This document shows, one piece after another, positions 14,662 to 23,500 of a stretch of DNA of 64,000 nt. The stretch is from an uncultured Christensenella sp. Its GTDB lineage: Bacteria > Bacillota > Clostridia > Christensenellales > Borkfalkiaceae. The position numbers were made by a program, and so were the translations under genes. The notes beneath the pieces were generated by a model that made no database searches, had not been told where the DNA came from, and was given only the letters and a program-made list of their open reading frames with translations. Positions within the stretch are counted from its first letter, which is position 1, and each line of letters opens with the position of its first letter. Location: contig CAJTPB010000005.1 of assembly GCA_910578065.1 (NCBI GenBank), forward strand, positions 1 to 64,000. The letters run 5' to 3'.

Positions 14662-16488
14662 ATGAAAAAAAGAGTTTTTGGCATTGTTCTTGCGGGCATG
14701 GTCGGATTAAGCGGACTCGGATTGACGGCATGCGGAGAGGCGACCGTTTCCGTTCCTTTCGACAGCCAGATCAACGAGGACGGAACGTATAACGAAAATA
14801 TATTTTACCGTAACGATTGCGAAGTTTACGCGCCCGACAGCCAGGTATTGAAAATTACGGAGGGCGAAGAGGCGGGATATTACTATCTGTACGCGACCAA
14901 CGATTTAACCGTTTATCGTAGTAAAGATATGAATCATTGGGAAGATATGTCTAACATCGTCGGTCATAAGGCGTATTTGCCCGAAAAAGACGATTTCGGG
15001 AACGGTTTAACGGGGGCATATTGGGCGCCCGAAGTGATCTACGACGCCGAAGCGGGGGAAAACGGAATGTATTATATGTACGTTTCTATGGAACCGCGTC
15101 AAGGGGATCCCAATAAATGCGACGAAACGCTGATGTGTTTGAAATCGGAAAACCCTTACGGTCCGTTTGTAAACATAAAGGAACCCCAAGCGCAGGCGCC
15201 CGATTGGAACGCGCCCGCAACGTATGAAGAAAAACTGTTGAAAGGGAACGAAAATTATTTCTTCGATATGAAGAAATTGGCGCCTATTTTAAGGGAAAAG
15301 TATCCCGAGCGGTTCGGCCAATCGTACAGTTATGTGGGCGCTCTCGACCCGCACCCGTACGTCGATCCCGCTACGGGCGACAAATACCTTTACTGGGTGT
15401 CCGAGAATTGCTATTTGGGAACGGGAACGATGGGAACGGTAGTTTTCGTAATTAAAATGCAAGATTGGGAAACGCCGATTTACCAAGCGGACGCAGTTTG
15501 GCAGTTAACGAAAACCCTGTACACGACGGTAGACGGAACGCAGCGCAGCGATTGCGAAATCGAAGGAAACACAACGAACGAAGGACCGTTCGTATATGCG
15601 AAAAAGCAGGCGGATAACAGCTATAAATACTATTTAACGATTTCCGCAAACGGATGGGACAGCAAAACGTATTCCGTCATTCAAGCGATCGGCGATTCGC
15701 CCGTAGGGCCGTTTACAAAACTGCAACAGGCAGACGGCGGCACGCTGATCGGAACGGATAACTCTTTATGGGATCATATTTCCGGACCCGGACATCACAG
15801 CTTCGTAGAAGAAAACGGAGAGGTTTATATTCTGTATCATCAGCATATGGACCTTGTGGCGGCGGGTGCAAACCGTGCGGTTTCGATAGACGAGATCAAA
15901 TTCACCAAAAACGGAAAGGGGCAGGAAGTAATGTATGCGAACGGTCCTACCCGCTCTTCGGTACAGCTTTTGCCTTCGTTCGTGAGCGGATATAAAAATA
16001 TCGCGCCCGAAGCAGCGGTAACTTCTTCCGATAAGCAGGACGCCGCGGTTTTGAACGACGGACTTGTTTCGTTGTACTCTTATATCGATTACGTAAAAGA
16101 GTTTAAAACGAAAAAGGAAGTAACTTTAACGTTTGCGTTCAGCGACTACCGCGAAATCACGGGCATAATGATTTACAACAGTAAGGAATATGCGACTGCG
16201 TTCGACGAGATTTCTAAAATAAAAATCTATTTTAAGGACGGCGAAGAAGAATACGTAGGGGAATTGAACAATATCCCCTTCGATATGGAAACGAACAGTT
16301 CTACCGTATGGCTGGCAATGCGCCCCGGCGCGGCGGCGGTCGCTTTGTTCCATCCGTCGATGATCAACAGAATCGAAGTGACCGTATCGGTGCCTAAGAA
16401 TCGGGTAGTCGATCAAGACGATGAAGGAAAATATATTTACCAACAGGAAGTCGCGCTGAGCGAAGTTAAAATCATCGGAAAAGTTTAG
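14662..16488 (+). CDS. GH43-like glycoside hydrolase lipoprotein with C-terminal discoidin-like domain
   Basis: A 608-aa surface enzyme expected to cleave arabinosyl or xylosyl side chains, or a related linkage. The signal ends LTAC with C24 as lipid anchor. The five-bladed propeller of family GH43 is visible: the candidate base D59 in YAPDSQVL, YWAPEVIYD in blade 2, the pKa-modulating aspartate in GALDPHPYVD (about 229), and the candidate acid E307 in NEGPFVYAK. Residues from about 450 resemble a carbohydrate-binding discoidin (F5/8C) β-sandwich. A GGAGGAAAGA ribosome binding site precedes the ATG. It is co-transcribed with the transporter, whose likely cargo is its product. The exact substrate cannot be read from sequence. 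Confidence 0.85.
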   Translation: MKKRVFGIVLAGMVGLSGLGLTACGEATVSVPFDSQINEDGTYNENIFYRNDCEVYAPDSQVLKITEGEEAGYYYLYATNDLTVYRSKDMNHWEDMSNIVGHKAYLPEKDDFGNGLTGAYWAPEVIYDAEAGENGMYYMYVSMEPRQGDPNKCDETLMCLKSENPYGPFVNIKEPQAQAPDWNAPATYEEKLLKGNENYFFDMKKLAPILREKYPERFGQSYSYVGALDPHPYVDPATGDKYLYWVSENCYLGTGTMGTVVFVIKMQDWETPIYQADAVWQLTKTLYTTVDGTQRSDCEIEGNTTNEGPFVYAKKQADNSYKYYLTISANGWDSKTYSVIQAIGDSPVGPFTKLQQADGGTLIGTDNSLWDHISGPGHHSFVEENGEVYILYHQHMDLVAAGANRAVSIDEIKFTKNGKGQEVMYANGPTRSSVQLLPSFVSGYKNIAPEAAVTSSDKQDAAVLNDGLVSLYSYIDYVKEFKTKKEVTLTFAFSDYREITGIMIYNSKEYATAFDEISKIKIYFKDGEEEYVGELNNIPFDMETNSSTVWLAMRPGAAAVALFHPSMINRIEVTVSVPKNRVVDQDDEGKYIYQQEVALSEVKIIGKV

Positions 16489-16506
16489 GTGATAGGGAGG
16501 ATCGTT

Positions 16507-19500
16507 ATGAAAAAAAGAATTAAATTTATCGTGCCGCTTGCGGTGTTGTCGGTCGGTTGCGCGGTTATGGGCGCGTGCAGTGCAGTCGATTATACCTATC
16601 CGGATTATACCTATCGCAATCCCGATTTTTCGGGCGAGCCGTTGGAAAAGGATGAGGGAGTTGTTCTCGACGGAAAAGCGGACGAAGCGTTTTGGAAGAG
16701 CGAAGATCGGAATTGGCTGATGCTGAACAAGGCGACGGACGAACAGGTTTCTCTCCGTACGACGTCGTATATCGGAGAAAAAGGGCTTTACATGCTGTTC
16801 GACGTAGACGATCCCAGCGTTTACGTGAATCCCGACCGCGCGACCTATAACAACAGCGGGATCGAATTGTACATTTCCGCAAGCACGAATTCGGTCAACA
16901 ATGCTTATGAAATAGATTTGGTTCCGGACGGAAGAAGCAGAATTACTTTGAACACGGCCAAGGGGAAGATCGTCTGGGCTGAGCGCTTCGAGTTCGGCGT
17001 TTCCATGAAGGGCGGCGAATACAACACGAGCGAATGCAAGGGTTACGTGATCGAAGCGTTTTTCCCCAACCGCATGTTCGGCGAAGAAAAGCGCGACATG
17101 TTTTACAGCGATATCGCCGTTATTTCGACGGTGAACGAAACCTCGACCGACCGCGAATGGTATCCGTTTGCGTTAAAAGAATACGGCGGTGCGTGGTTGG
17201 ATCCCGTTAGCTGGTTTAAGTTCGATACAAACGGCTACATGGGCGGAAAATCGGTCGGGTTAAGTCAATCGAGCGCTCACGTTACGCTTACAAGTCATCC
17301 TATGGCGGTGGCGAATTTCAGCTATCAGGCGCGGTTAGAGGCGGAAGAAGGCTATGCGATCACCGGTCTTTCCGTAAACGGCGTTCCCGCAGATCCCGAT
17401 CGGTTTACGGAAGCAGACGGCGTCGTCGGCTATCGGGTAAAAAGCGTTCGCGAAGATATCGAGCTTTCGGTAACGACGGAAAAGATCGCGGCGGGCAATA
17501 AAACGCTGAGCGGTAAGATATATCTGCATCAGAACGGAGAAATTATTCCGGTAAGCGATGCGCAAGTGGCTTTAAAGAATGCATCGGGCGCAAACGTTCC
17601 CGTTTCGGTAGACGGCAACGGAGCGTTCTCGCTGAGCGATCTGCCGCAGGGGCTTTACACGTTCACGGTTTCGAAAGAAGGCTGTAAAACGCTTGTGCGG
17701 AATATCGACGTAAATCGAAACCGCAATATCAAGCTGTTGTTAGAAGCGCCTTCGCTGTTTGCAGAAAATGCAAATTGGGACGTAACGGAGGAAAACGACG
17801 GCGTGGTAACGTTGAAATACGGAAACGGCGCCGTGCTGCAAATGGAAAACACGCAGGATGATTTCGTATTCGGTTATACGGTAAAACCTTCCGAAGAAGA
17901 ATTGAAAAGCAACATAGATCTGCGTTACGGGATCCGCGCGAGTTTTCAAGCATCCGAAGGAAATTTGGCGGGCAAATATTTCGCATACGATTTGCTGCGG
18001 AAAGCGGGTTCGGAAGAATGGGTCATTCAAATTCCCAATCACGGCGGGCGGTGCGTCGTAACTAATTGGCCTGAACCGTATAAGCTTACTGCGCTGCAAA
18101 AGGACGCTTTGTTAAACGGCGGTTTACAGGTGCAGCTCGTTCGTCAAGGAAAAACGTTTTACTTGTACGTGAACGGGATCAAAGCGGATACAAGAGAGTT
18201 CGAAGGAGCGGAAAACGTAAAGGCGACCCCGGGATTGTTATATTTCGGAAACGCTTACGCGGTCGATTTCGGCTTTGAATATTCGACCGAATACGATGCC
18301 GCGGAATGGGATACCGTTACGGTTCAAATAGACGGAAACATTACGAACGGCACCGTTTCGTTCGATAAAACAAGTTATACCGCAAACGATACCGCGGTTA
18401 TTACGGCGACGCCCGACAACGGTTACATGTTGGTCGATATTTTGGTGAACGGTTACAGTTACGCATCCGAAATTACCGAAGACAACACGCTGACGATTCC
18501 GGTAGACGCAAAAACGCTTAACGTTAAGCCGATTTTTGTAGACGCGGCGACAAAAGTAGAGCGCAAAACAGTGTATTTCCCCGATGCGGAAGGGCTTCAA
18601 GTGCGCTTGATGAAGGACGGCGCGCCGATCGAAAACAGCGAAAAGACGGTGGCAAACGGAAAGGCGGAATTTACGCAGGTCACGGTCGGGCGTTATGTCA
18701 TTCAAGTGAAAGCGTTCGGCATATGGAGCGATACCGACAAAGTTTTAACGGTAAACGGCAGCGGAACGGATGCGACGGTCCGTATCGAAAACGCGGCGGT
18801 CTATACAAGCGGAAATTGGACGACCGCGCAAAATACAAAAGCCCCGCAAGAAGTTTCCGTAGGCGGCTTATCCATCGAAGACGGCTGGTTTGTTACCAAA
18901 ATCAGCAATTTGACCGATATCGACGGGGAAATCAGATTTGGATTTAAAATCGACTACGAAGGTGCGGCAGGCCGCGATTATACCATTTTAAAACAAAGCG
19001 GCAGCTGGAAATTCCAAATTTTGTCCGATTGGAAAGAGGGAACGCTGCACGGTGATTTCGAATCGTGGGTGGCGGACGGCAAAGATTTCTACTTTGCGGT
19101 TCACCGCACAAAGGCGAACGGCGCGGTCGACGTGTATATGGGTACGGGGGTCGATCGTCTGATCAAAGTCGGTTCCCCCGATGCAATGCACGCAGGAAAG
19201 AATATCGTGCGCTTCGGCTTAAAGAGGGAAAAGGGCGCGTTCGACGTTACTTTCTCCGAAGCAAGATACGGCGCAACGGTGCAAGAAGCGTTCGGCTTTG
19301 CGAGCGACGCCGAAATTTCCGTAAACAATCATGCGCCCGAAAGCGCTATCGCGCAGAATCACGGCGCAATTACCGTAAACGGTTCTAAGGTCGGCGGAGC
19401 GGTCACGCTTAGCATCCGTACGGATACGTCCGATCCTTCCAAGCGCTACACATGCACTTCCGTTAAGGTGAACGGCGCAGAGCGGCTGCAAGACTTTATT

Positions 19501-20910
19501 AAGGGCACGTTGGCGCTTAGCCAAATGTATTTGCTGGATACCCTTCAAATCGAAGCGACGTTCGAAGAAGCGCAAAAATTCACGTATTCGGGTACGGCGC
19601 GGTTCTTTAAAGAGAACGAATGGCACGATTTCGACGGGTTCACGCTTGTGTTTACCAACAGCGAGGGAACGGCAACGGAAGTGCCCGTAGGCGCAGGCGG
19701 CGCATTCAGCGCAGTTCTTTATTCCGATTCTTATCTCGTAACGTTGAAAGACCGCGGCGAATATGTGTTTGAAACGGCGGAAATCGAGTTGAATAAAGAG
19801 CAGACGGGCGTAAAATTGAACGCGGCTTGCAGAGTATTCGATTTGACGAACACTTACGGCTACGATCAAGTGATCGCGCAAAATACGTTCGTTGACAAAA
19901 CGGTGAACGGGGAAACGATGCGCTTTGACGGTTCTTTGGCTTTGAACGACGAACATAAGTTGATGTCGTTTGCAAATTACGGCGAAACGGATTTGGCGGG
20001 AAATTTCTCGCTCGGCGTGTACGTAAAGGCGGAAGATAATTACACCTCTTCTTCGAACGACAGAAGATTCCTTCGTTTCGGGATCGGATTTTCCGACGGT
20101 ACGACGTTGATCATGAGTTTGGGGCTGTTAAAGAACACATATAAACTGCAAGTTACGGACAGCGATAATCCCGCAGTTGCGGCATGGGCAGGCGAAATCG
20201 ATTTGGGCGTTTCCGCAGGGTCGATTCTGCAAAGAGGCGCGTACCTGCAACTCGTCAGAGAGGGGAACGTTTATTACTGGGTATTTGACGGTATCGTATA
20301 TCGTACGGATACGATTACGAAAACGCCTGCGAAGTTACAGCTGTACCGCGGTTGGAATTGGGATATCAGACTGACGGAATTTGCATATAAAGTAGGTAAC
20401 TTCGAAGGATTTAAAGAAGGAACGCAATTCAATACAAAGTCGGGCGTCATTGCCGAAAACGTTACGGGCGACTTCGAAGCGCAGATCACCGTAAAATCGA
20501 ATAACATAGGCAATTACCGCGGCGGATTCGCCCTGAACTTCGGCGGAAAATCGATCAATATCGATTTGACCAACGCTTACAATTCGACTACAAAATCGGA
20601 TTTACAGGCAAACGGCGGAATCAGCAACGGCTGGAAGGGGCTTGCAAGTTCGACCGACAGCGAAGAGAACGGTTTCCATAATGCGGTGAAGGGAGCAGGC
20701 TGTACGTTTAAGATCAAGCGCGTGACGACTGCGGAGGATTGCAGCATCGAACTGACCGTAAACGGGGCAACGTTGTACACGATGAAGTACGATGCCGATT
20801 GTTTCACGTCGGGTGCGATTACCGCGGACGAGTTTGCGGGGGCGGTAACGGTTTCGCTTCGCTCGGATAACAACGTGACCGTCAAGTATGGTTCGTTCGA
20901 ACGGAAATAA
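16507..20910 (+). CDS. very large multi-domain carbohydrate-binding surface lipoprotein
   Basis: A 1467-aa lipoprotein (signal ending MGAC, C23-24 region). Domains seen in order: a CBM9/DOMON-like sugar-binding domain (about 45-240, with LDGKADEAFW and GIELYISAS); a divergent β-repeat with GYAITGLSVNG; a carboxypeptidase-regulatory-like β-sandwich (about 335-410, ISGKIYLHQNG-type start and GLYTFTVSKEGC); then three to four concanavalin/LamG-like modules alternating with further GYMLVDILVNG-type repeats. No catalytic motif is evident, so it probably captures polysaccharide at the cell surface for the neighbouring GH43. The start is chosen at 16507, after GGGAGG; the upstream in-frame codons lack a ribosome binding site. 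It lies 18 bases past the GH43 gene. Confidence 0.8.
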   Translation: MKKRIKFIVPLAVLSVGCAVMGACSAVDYTYPDYTYRNPDFSGEPLEKDEGVVLDGKADEAFWKSEDRNWLMLNKATDEQVSLRTTSYIGEKGLYMLFDVDDPSVYVNPDRATYNNSGIELYISASTNSVNNAYEIDLVPDGRSRITLNTAKGKIVWAERFEFGVSMKGGEYNTSECKGYVIEAFFPNRMFGEEKRDMFYSDIAVISTVNETSTDREWYPFALKEYGGAWLDPVSWFKFDTNGYMGGKSVGLSQSSAHVTLTSHPMAVANFSYQARLEAEEGYAITGLSVNGVPADPDRFTEADGVVGYRVKSVREDIELSVTTEKIAAGNKTLSGKIYLHQNGEIIPVSDAQVALKNASGANVPVSVDGNGAFSLSDLPQGLYTFTVSKEGCKTLVRNIDVNRNRNIKLLLEAPSLFAENANWDVTEENDGVVTLKYGNGAVLQMENTQDDFVFGYTVKPSEEELKSNIDLRYGIRASFQASEGNLAGKYFAYDLLRKAGSEEWVIQIPNHGGRCVVTNWPEPYKLTALQKDALLNGGLQVQLVRQGKTFYLYVNGIKADTREFEGAENVKATPGLLYFGNAYAVDFGFEYSTEYDAAEWDTVTVQIDGNITNGTVSFDKTSYTANDTAVITATPDNGYMLVDILVNGYSYASEITEDNTLTIPVDAKTLNVKPIFVDAATKVERKTVYFPDAEGLQVRLMKDGAPIENSEKTVANGKAEFTQVTVGRYVIQVKAFGIWSDTDKVLTVNGSGTDATVRIENAAVYTSGNWTTAQNTKAPQEVSVGGLSIEDGWFVTKISNLTDIDGEIRFGFKIDYEGAAGRDYTILKQSGSWKFQILSDWKEGTLHGDFESWVADGKDFYFAVHRTKANGAVDVYMGTGVDRLIKVGSPDAMHAGKNIVRFGLKREKGAFDVTFSEARYGATVQEAFGFASDAEISVNNHAPESAIAQNHGAITVNGSKVGGAVTLSIRTDTSDPSKRYTCTSVKVNGAERLQDFIKGTLALSQMYLLDTLQIEATFEEAQKFTYSGTARFFKENEWHDFDGFTLVFTNSEGTATEVPVGAGGAFSAVLYSDSYLVTLKDRGEYVFETAEIELNKEQTGVKLNAACRVFDLTNTYGYDQVIAQNTFVDKTVNGETMRFDGSLALNDEHKLMSFANYGETDLAGNFSLGVYVKAEDNYTSSSNDRRFLRFGIGFSDGTTLIMSLGLLKNTYKLQVTDSDNPAVAAWAGEIDLGVSAGSILQRGAYLQLVREGNVYYWVFDGIVYRTDTITKTPAKLQLYRGWNWDIRLTEFAYKVGNFEGFKEGTQFNTKSGVIAENVTGDFEAQITVKSNNIGNYRGGFALNFGGKSINIDLTNAYNSTTKSDLQANGGISNGWKGLASSTDSEENGFHNAVKGAGCTFKIKRVTTAEDCSIELTVNGATLYTMKYDADCFTSGAITADEFAGAVTVSLRSDNNVTVKYGSFERK

Positions 20911-20960
20911 CTGAATTTTAACGGAGAAACGGGCGTACAGCGATCATTCGCCGTGCGCCT
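20911..20960 (+). terminator. possible attenuating hairpin inside the sugar operon
   Basis: An imperfect stem, AAACGGGCG around 20928 pairing with TGCGCCTGTTT around 20955, lies between the giant lipoprotein and the ADP-ribosylglycohydrolase-family gene. It could lower expression of downstream genes or stabilise the upstream message. Several mismatches make this tentative. Confidence 0.35.
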
Positions 20961-20983
20961 GTTTTACGAAAAGGAAATAGCAT

Positions 20984-22555
20984 ATGAAATTTGAAGAGTA
21001 TTTCGACAGAGTAAAGGGCTGTTATTTGGGAAAAAATATCGGCGGAACGCTCGGCGCGCCTTTCGAATGTTATCGGGGCGTATACAATATCGAAGGGTTC
21101 ATGCAAGACGTTTCCTGCCCGATCCCTAACGACGACGTAGATTTGCAGCTTGTATGGCTTGCCGCAGCCGAGCGAGAGGGGCGGGCGATCGACTCGCTTG
21201 TTCTTGCCGATTATTGGAATACATACGTCAGCGCCGTTATTTCCGAATACGGAACGGGAAAGAATAATTTTAACGCGGGGATATTGCCTCCGCTTTCGGG
21301 GCATATGCGCAACGTCAACCGCGACAGCAACGGCGCATGGATTCGCACGGAAATTTGGGCGTGCCTGTGCGCGGGGAATCCCGCCTTGGCGGCGACATAT
21401 GCCTATTACGATGCCTGCGTCGACCACAGCGGCGAGGGGGTATATTCGGCAGTCTTTACGGCAGCGGTCGAAAGCGCGGCGTTTTTCGAAAAGAATGTAA
21501 ACGCTCTGCTCGAAATCGGTCTTTCTTATCTGCCCGAAGTATGCGGCGTGCGCACGGCGGTCAATTTAATGCGCGATTGTTACGCAAAGGGCGACGATTG
21601 GAAAACGGCGCGCATCAAATTATTTCAAGCGGTGCCGTCGAGTTTCGGCGAGATGAACGGGTTATGGAAGGGCACGGAAGAAGTGCCCGCTTGTGCGCAA
21701 TGCCCTGCGCAGAATGCCGACCCCGAAATTCCACCTGCCGTACACGGATACGACGCCCCTTGGAGCATCGGCGCGATCATTTTAGGCTGGCTGTACGGCG
21801 AGGGCGATTTCGGAAAATCCATATGTCTTGCAACGAATTGCGGCGAAGATACCGATTGCACGGCGGGCACGCTGGGCGCGATCCTCGGAATCGTGAACGG
21901 CGCTAAAGCGCTGCCCCCAAAATGGGTAAACGGCTGTTCCGATAAAATCGTAACCTGGACGCTTCGCACGGACGCGCTTTTAAACGCGCCCAAATCGGTA
22001 GACGCGCTCTGTAAGCGTATCGTAAGGCAAACGCCTGTGTTTTTGCAAGATCGATGCAAAATAACGGAAAGCGGTACTTACGAAATTTTCCCCGTGGAAA
22101 CGCTCTGCAAGAAGGAAATGCTCTTTCCGGAACATATCCAAGAAGATTTTTCTTTGGTGTTCGCCTGCGGGCATAATACGGTGCGCAAGCATTTCCGTCC
22201 TTACACGCTGTTGGTCGGGTTCGACGAAGATTTGGCGTACCTTACCGAAAACGAGACAAAACGTATTCGCATTACGTTGCTTAATCAGCGTTTTGTTCCG
22301 CAATTTGTAAGCGTGCGCTTGTTGGGCGTTCCTGCCGACTGGGAAGTGGCGGGCGGCGCCGAACGGCGCGTAGGGCTAGAACATTGGCACGGGGGGTATA
22401 ACGATAATTCGTTTACGTTTGAAATCACGCCCCATGCGCTGACCTGCGGAAAGTACGATTTGGTTTTGGAACTGTGCGAAGACGGAAAGTTTGAAAAGAA
22501 TTATCTTGCGTTTTCCCTGTTGAACGGGGAAGGCGGTTTAAAGGAGAAAGGGTAA
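20984..22555 (+). CDS. ADP-ribosylglycohydrolase-family protein in a sugar cluster
   Basis: A 523-aa protein. Residues 1-320 carry the all-helical ADP-ribosylglycohydrolase fold: GCYLGKNIGGTLGAPFE, the metal motif NDDVDLQ, and the second metal motif GEDTDCTAGTLGAILG near residues 288-303. Residues 340-523 form a β-rich domain of unknown type. Known members remove ADP-ribose from proteins using two Mg ions, but the context here (transporter, GH43, GH3, phosphodiesterase) points to a sugar-like N- or O-glycoside as substrate; that is inference. It has no signal peptide, so it acts in the cytoplasm on imported material. It is followed 2 bases later by the phosphodiesterase-family gene. Confidence 0.83.
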   Translation: MKFEEYFDRVKGCYLGKNIGGTLGAPFECYRGVYNIEGFMQDVSCPIPNDDVDLQLVWLAAAEREGRAIDSLVLADYWNTYVSAVISEYGTGKNNFNAGILPPLSGHMRNVNRDSNGAWIRTEIWACLCAGNPALAATYAYYDACVDHSGEGVYSAVFTAAVESAAFFEKNVNALLEIGLSYLPEVCGVRTAVNLMRDCYAKGDDWKTARIKLFQAVPSSFGEMNGLWKGTEEVPACAQCPAQNADPEIPPAVHGYDAPWSIGAIILGWLYGEGDFGKSICLATNCGEDTDCTAGTLGAILGIVNGAKALPPKWVNGCSDKIVTWTLRTDALLNAPKSVDALCKRIVRQTPVFLQDRCKITESGTYEIFPVETLCKKEMLFPEHIQEDFSLVFACGHNTVRKHFRPYTLLVGFDEDLAYLTENETKRIRITLLNQRFVPQFVSVRLLGVPADWEVAGGAERRVGLEHWHGGYNDNSFTFEITPHALTCGKYDLVLELCEDGKFEKNYLAFSLLNGEGGLKEKG

Positions 22556-22557
22556 AA

Positions 22558-23394
22558 ATGGATTTTCGACGTAAGATTTGGGAAAACCGCAAGTTACAAA
22601 AAGCGCCTTTTTTGGCGGCGCACAGGGGTGTGAACAAGGCAAATATTCCGTGCAACACACTTTTATCCTATCAAATCGCGCTTGCGCAGGGCGCGGACAT
22701 TGTGGAAATCGACGTAAGCAAGAGCCGAGACGGAAAGTTTTTCGTCTTTCATCCGGGCATGGAGCCTGTGTATTTGGATTGCGGAAAGCATCTTTGGGAA
22801 TTAAATGCGGAAGAGATCAAAACACTGCCGCTTTTGAACTGCGATAACGTTCCCACGCATTACAGAATTTCCACGCTGCAAGAAGTTTTCGCTCTGCTAA
22901 AAGGGAAAGCGTATATCAACGTCGATAAATATTGGACGGATATCGAAGGTATTACGGAGGAGATCCGCAAGGCGGGCGTAGAAAAACAGGTTATTGTAAA
23001 AACGCCGTTCGACGAAGAATATCTTGCCGCTATCGAAAAATGTGCGCCCGATTTTATGTTTATGCCCTTTGTACGGGGAGAGGATCGCGTTTCCGAACGT
23101 TTAAGAGAAAGCAATATAAACCATATCGGCAACGAAATACTCTTTGAAACGGAAAACAGTCCGCTGATCCAAAAAAGCTATATCGACGAACTTCATAAGC
23201 GCGAATTGCTTGTGTGGGTAAATTCGATCGTCTATAACGAAGCGGACGTGATTTCTGCGGGGCATACCGACGATTCGGCGTGGGAGCGCGGCTTCGATCA
23301 CGGTTGGGGGTGGCTTTGTGCCCGCGGCGCAGACGTGATCCAAACAGATTGGCTTACAGAGTTAAGGGAATATCTTCGCCAAACGGTAAAATAA
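22558..23394 (+). CDS. glycerophosphodiester phosphodiesterase-family protein
   Basis: A 278-aa GDPD-family TIM barrel. The metal and catalytic residues are present: HRG near residue 22, EIDVSKSRDGKFFVFHPG (the Glu and Asp metal ligands and second histidine), and a late QTDWLTE motif. It has no signal peptide, so it is cytoplasmic. Classical members split glycerophosphodiesters, but the family also occurs in carbohydrate gene clusters, so the substrate may be a sugar phosphodiester or another glycoside. It begins 2 bases after the preceding stop and forms the end of the operon. Confidence 0.87.
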   Translation: MDFRRKIWENRKLQKAPFLAAHRGVNKANIPCNTLLSYQIALAQGADIVEIDVSKSRDGKFFVFHPGMEPVYLDCGKHLWELNAEEIKTLPLLNCDNVPTHYRISTLQEVFALLKGKAYINVDKYWTDIEGITEEIRKAGVEKQVIVKTPFDEEYLAAIEKCAPDFMFMPFVRGEDRVSERLRESNINHIGNEILFETENSPLIQKSYIDELHKRELLVWVNSIVYNEADVISAGHTDDSAWERGFDHGWGWLCARGADVIQTDWLTELREYLRQTVK

Positions 23395-23419
23395 TTTCCG
23401 TTGCGCAATAAGAATGCTG

Positions 23420-23449
23420 TTTACAGTTCGCATGCTTTTATGCTACAAT
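23420..23449 (+). promoter_or_regulatory. promoter of the GH3 gene
   Basis: TTTACA (23420-23425), an 18-base spacer and TGC-TACAAT (-10 at 23444-23449) give the GH3 gene its own promoter 51 bases before the ATG. Confidence 0.75.
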
Positions 23450-23500
23450 AAACGACGGACGTATATTTGAATCAAGAAATAAAATTTTTTAGGTGAGCGC

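Noticed and set aside
20984..22555. DarT/DarG-type toxin-antitoxin role for the ADP-ribosylglycohydrolase-family protein
   Set aside because: No ADP-ribosyltransferase gene is adjacent and the operon is devoted to carbohydrate use.
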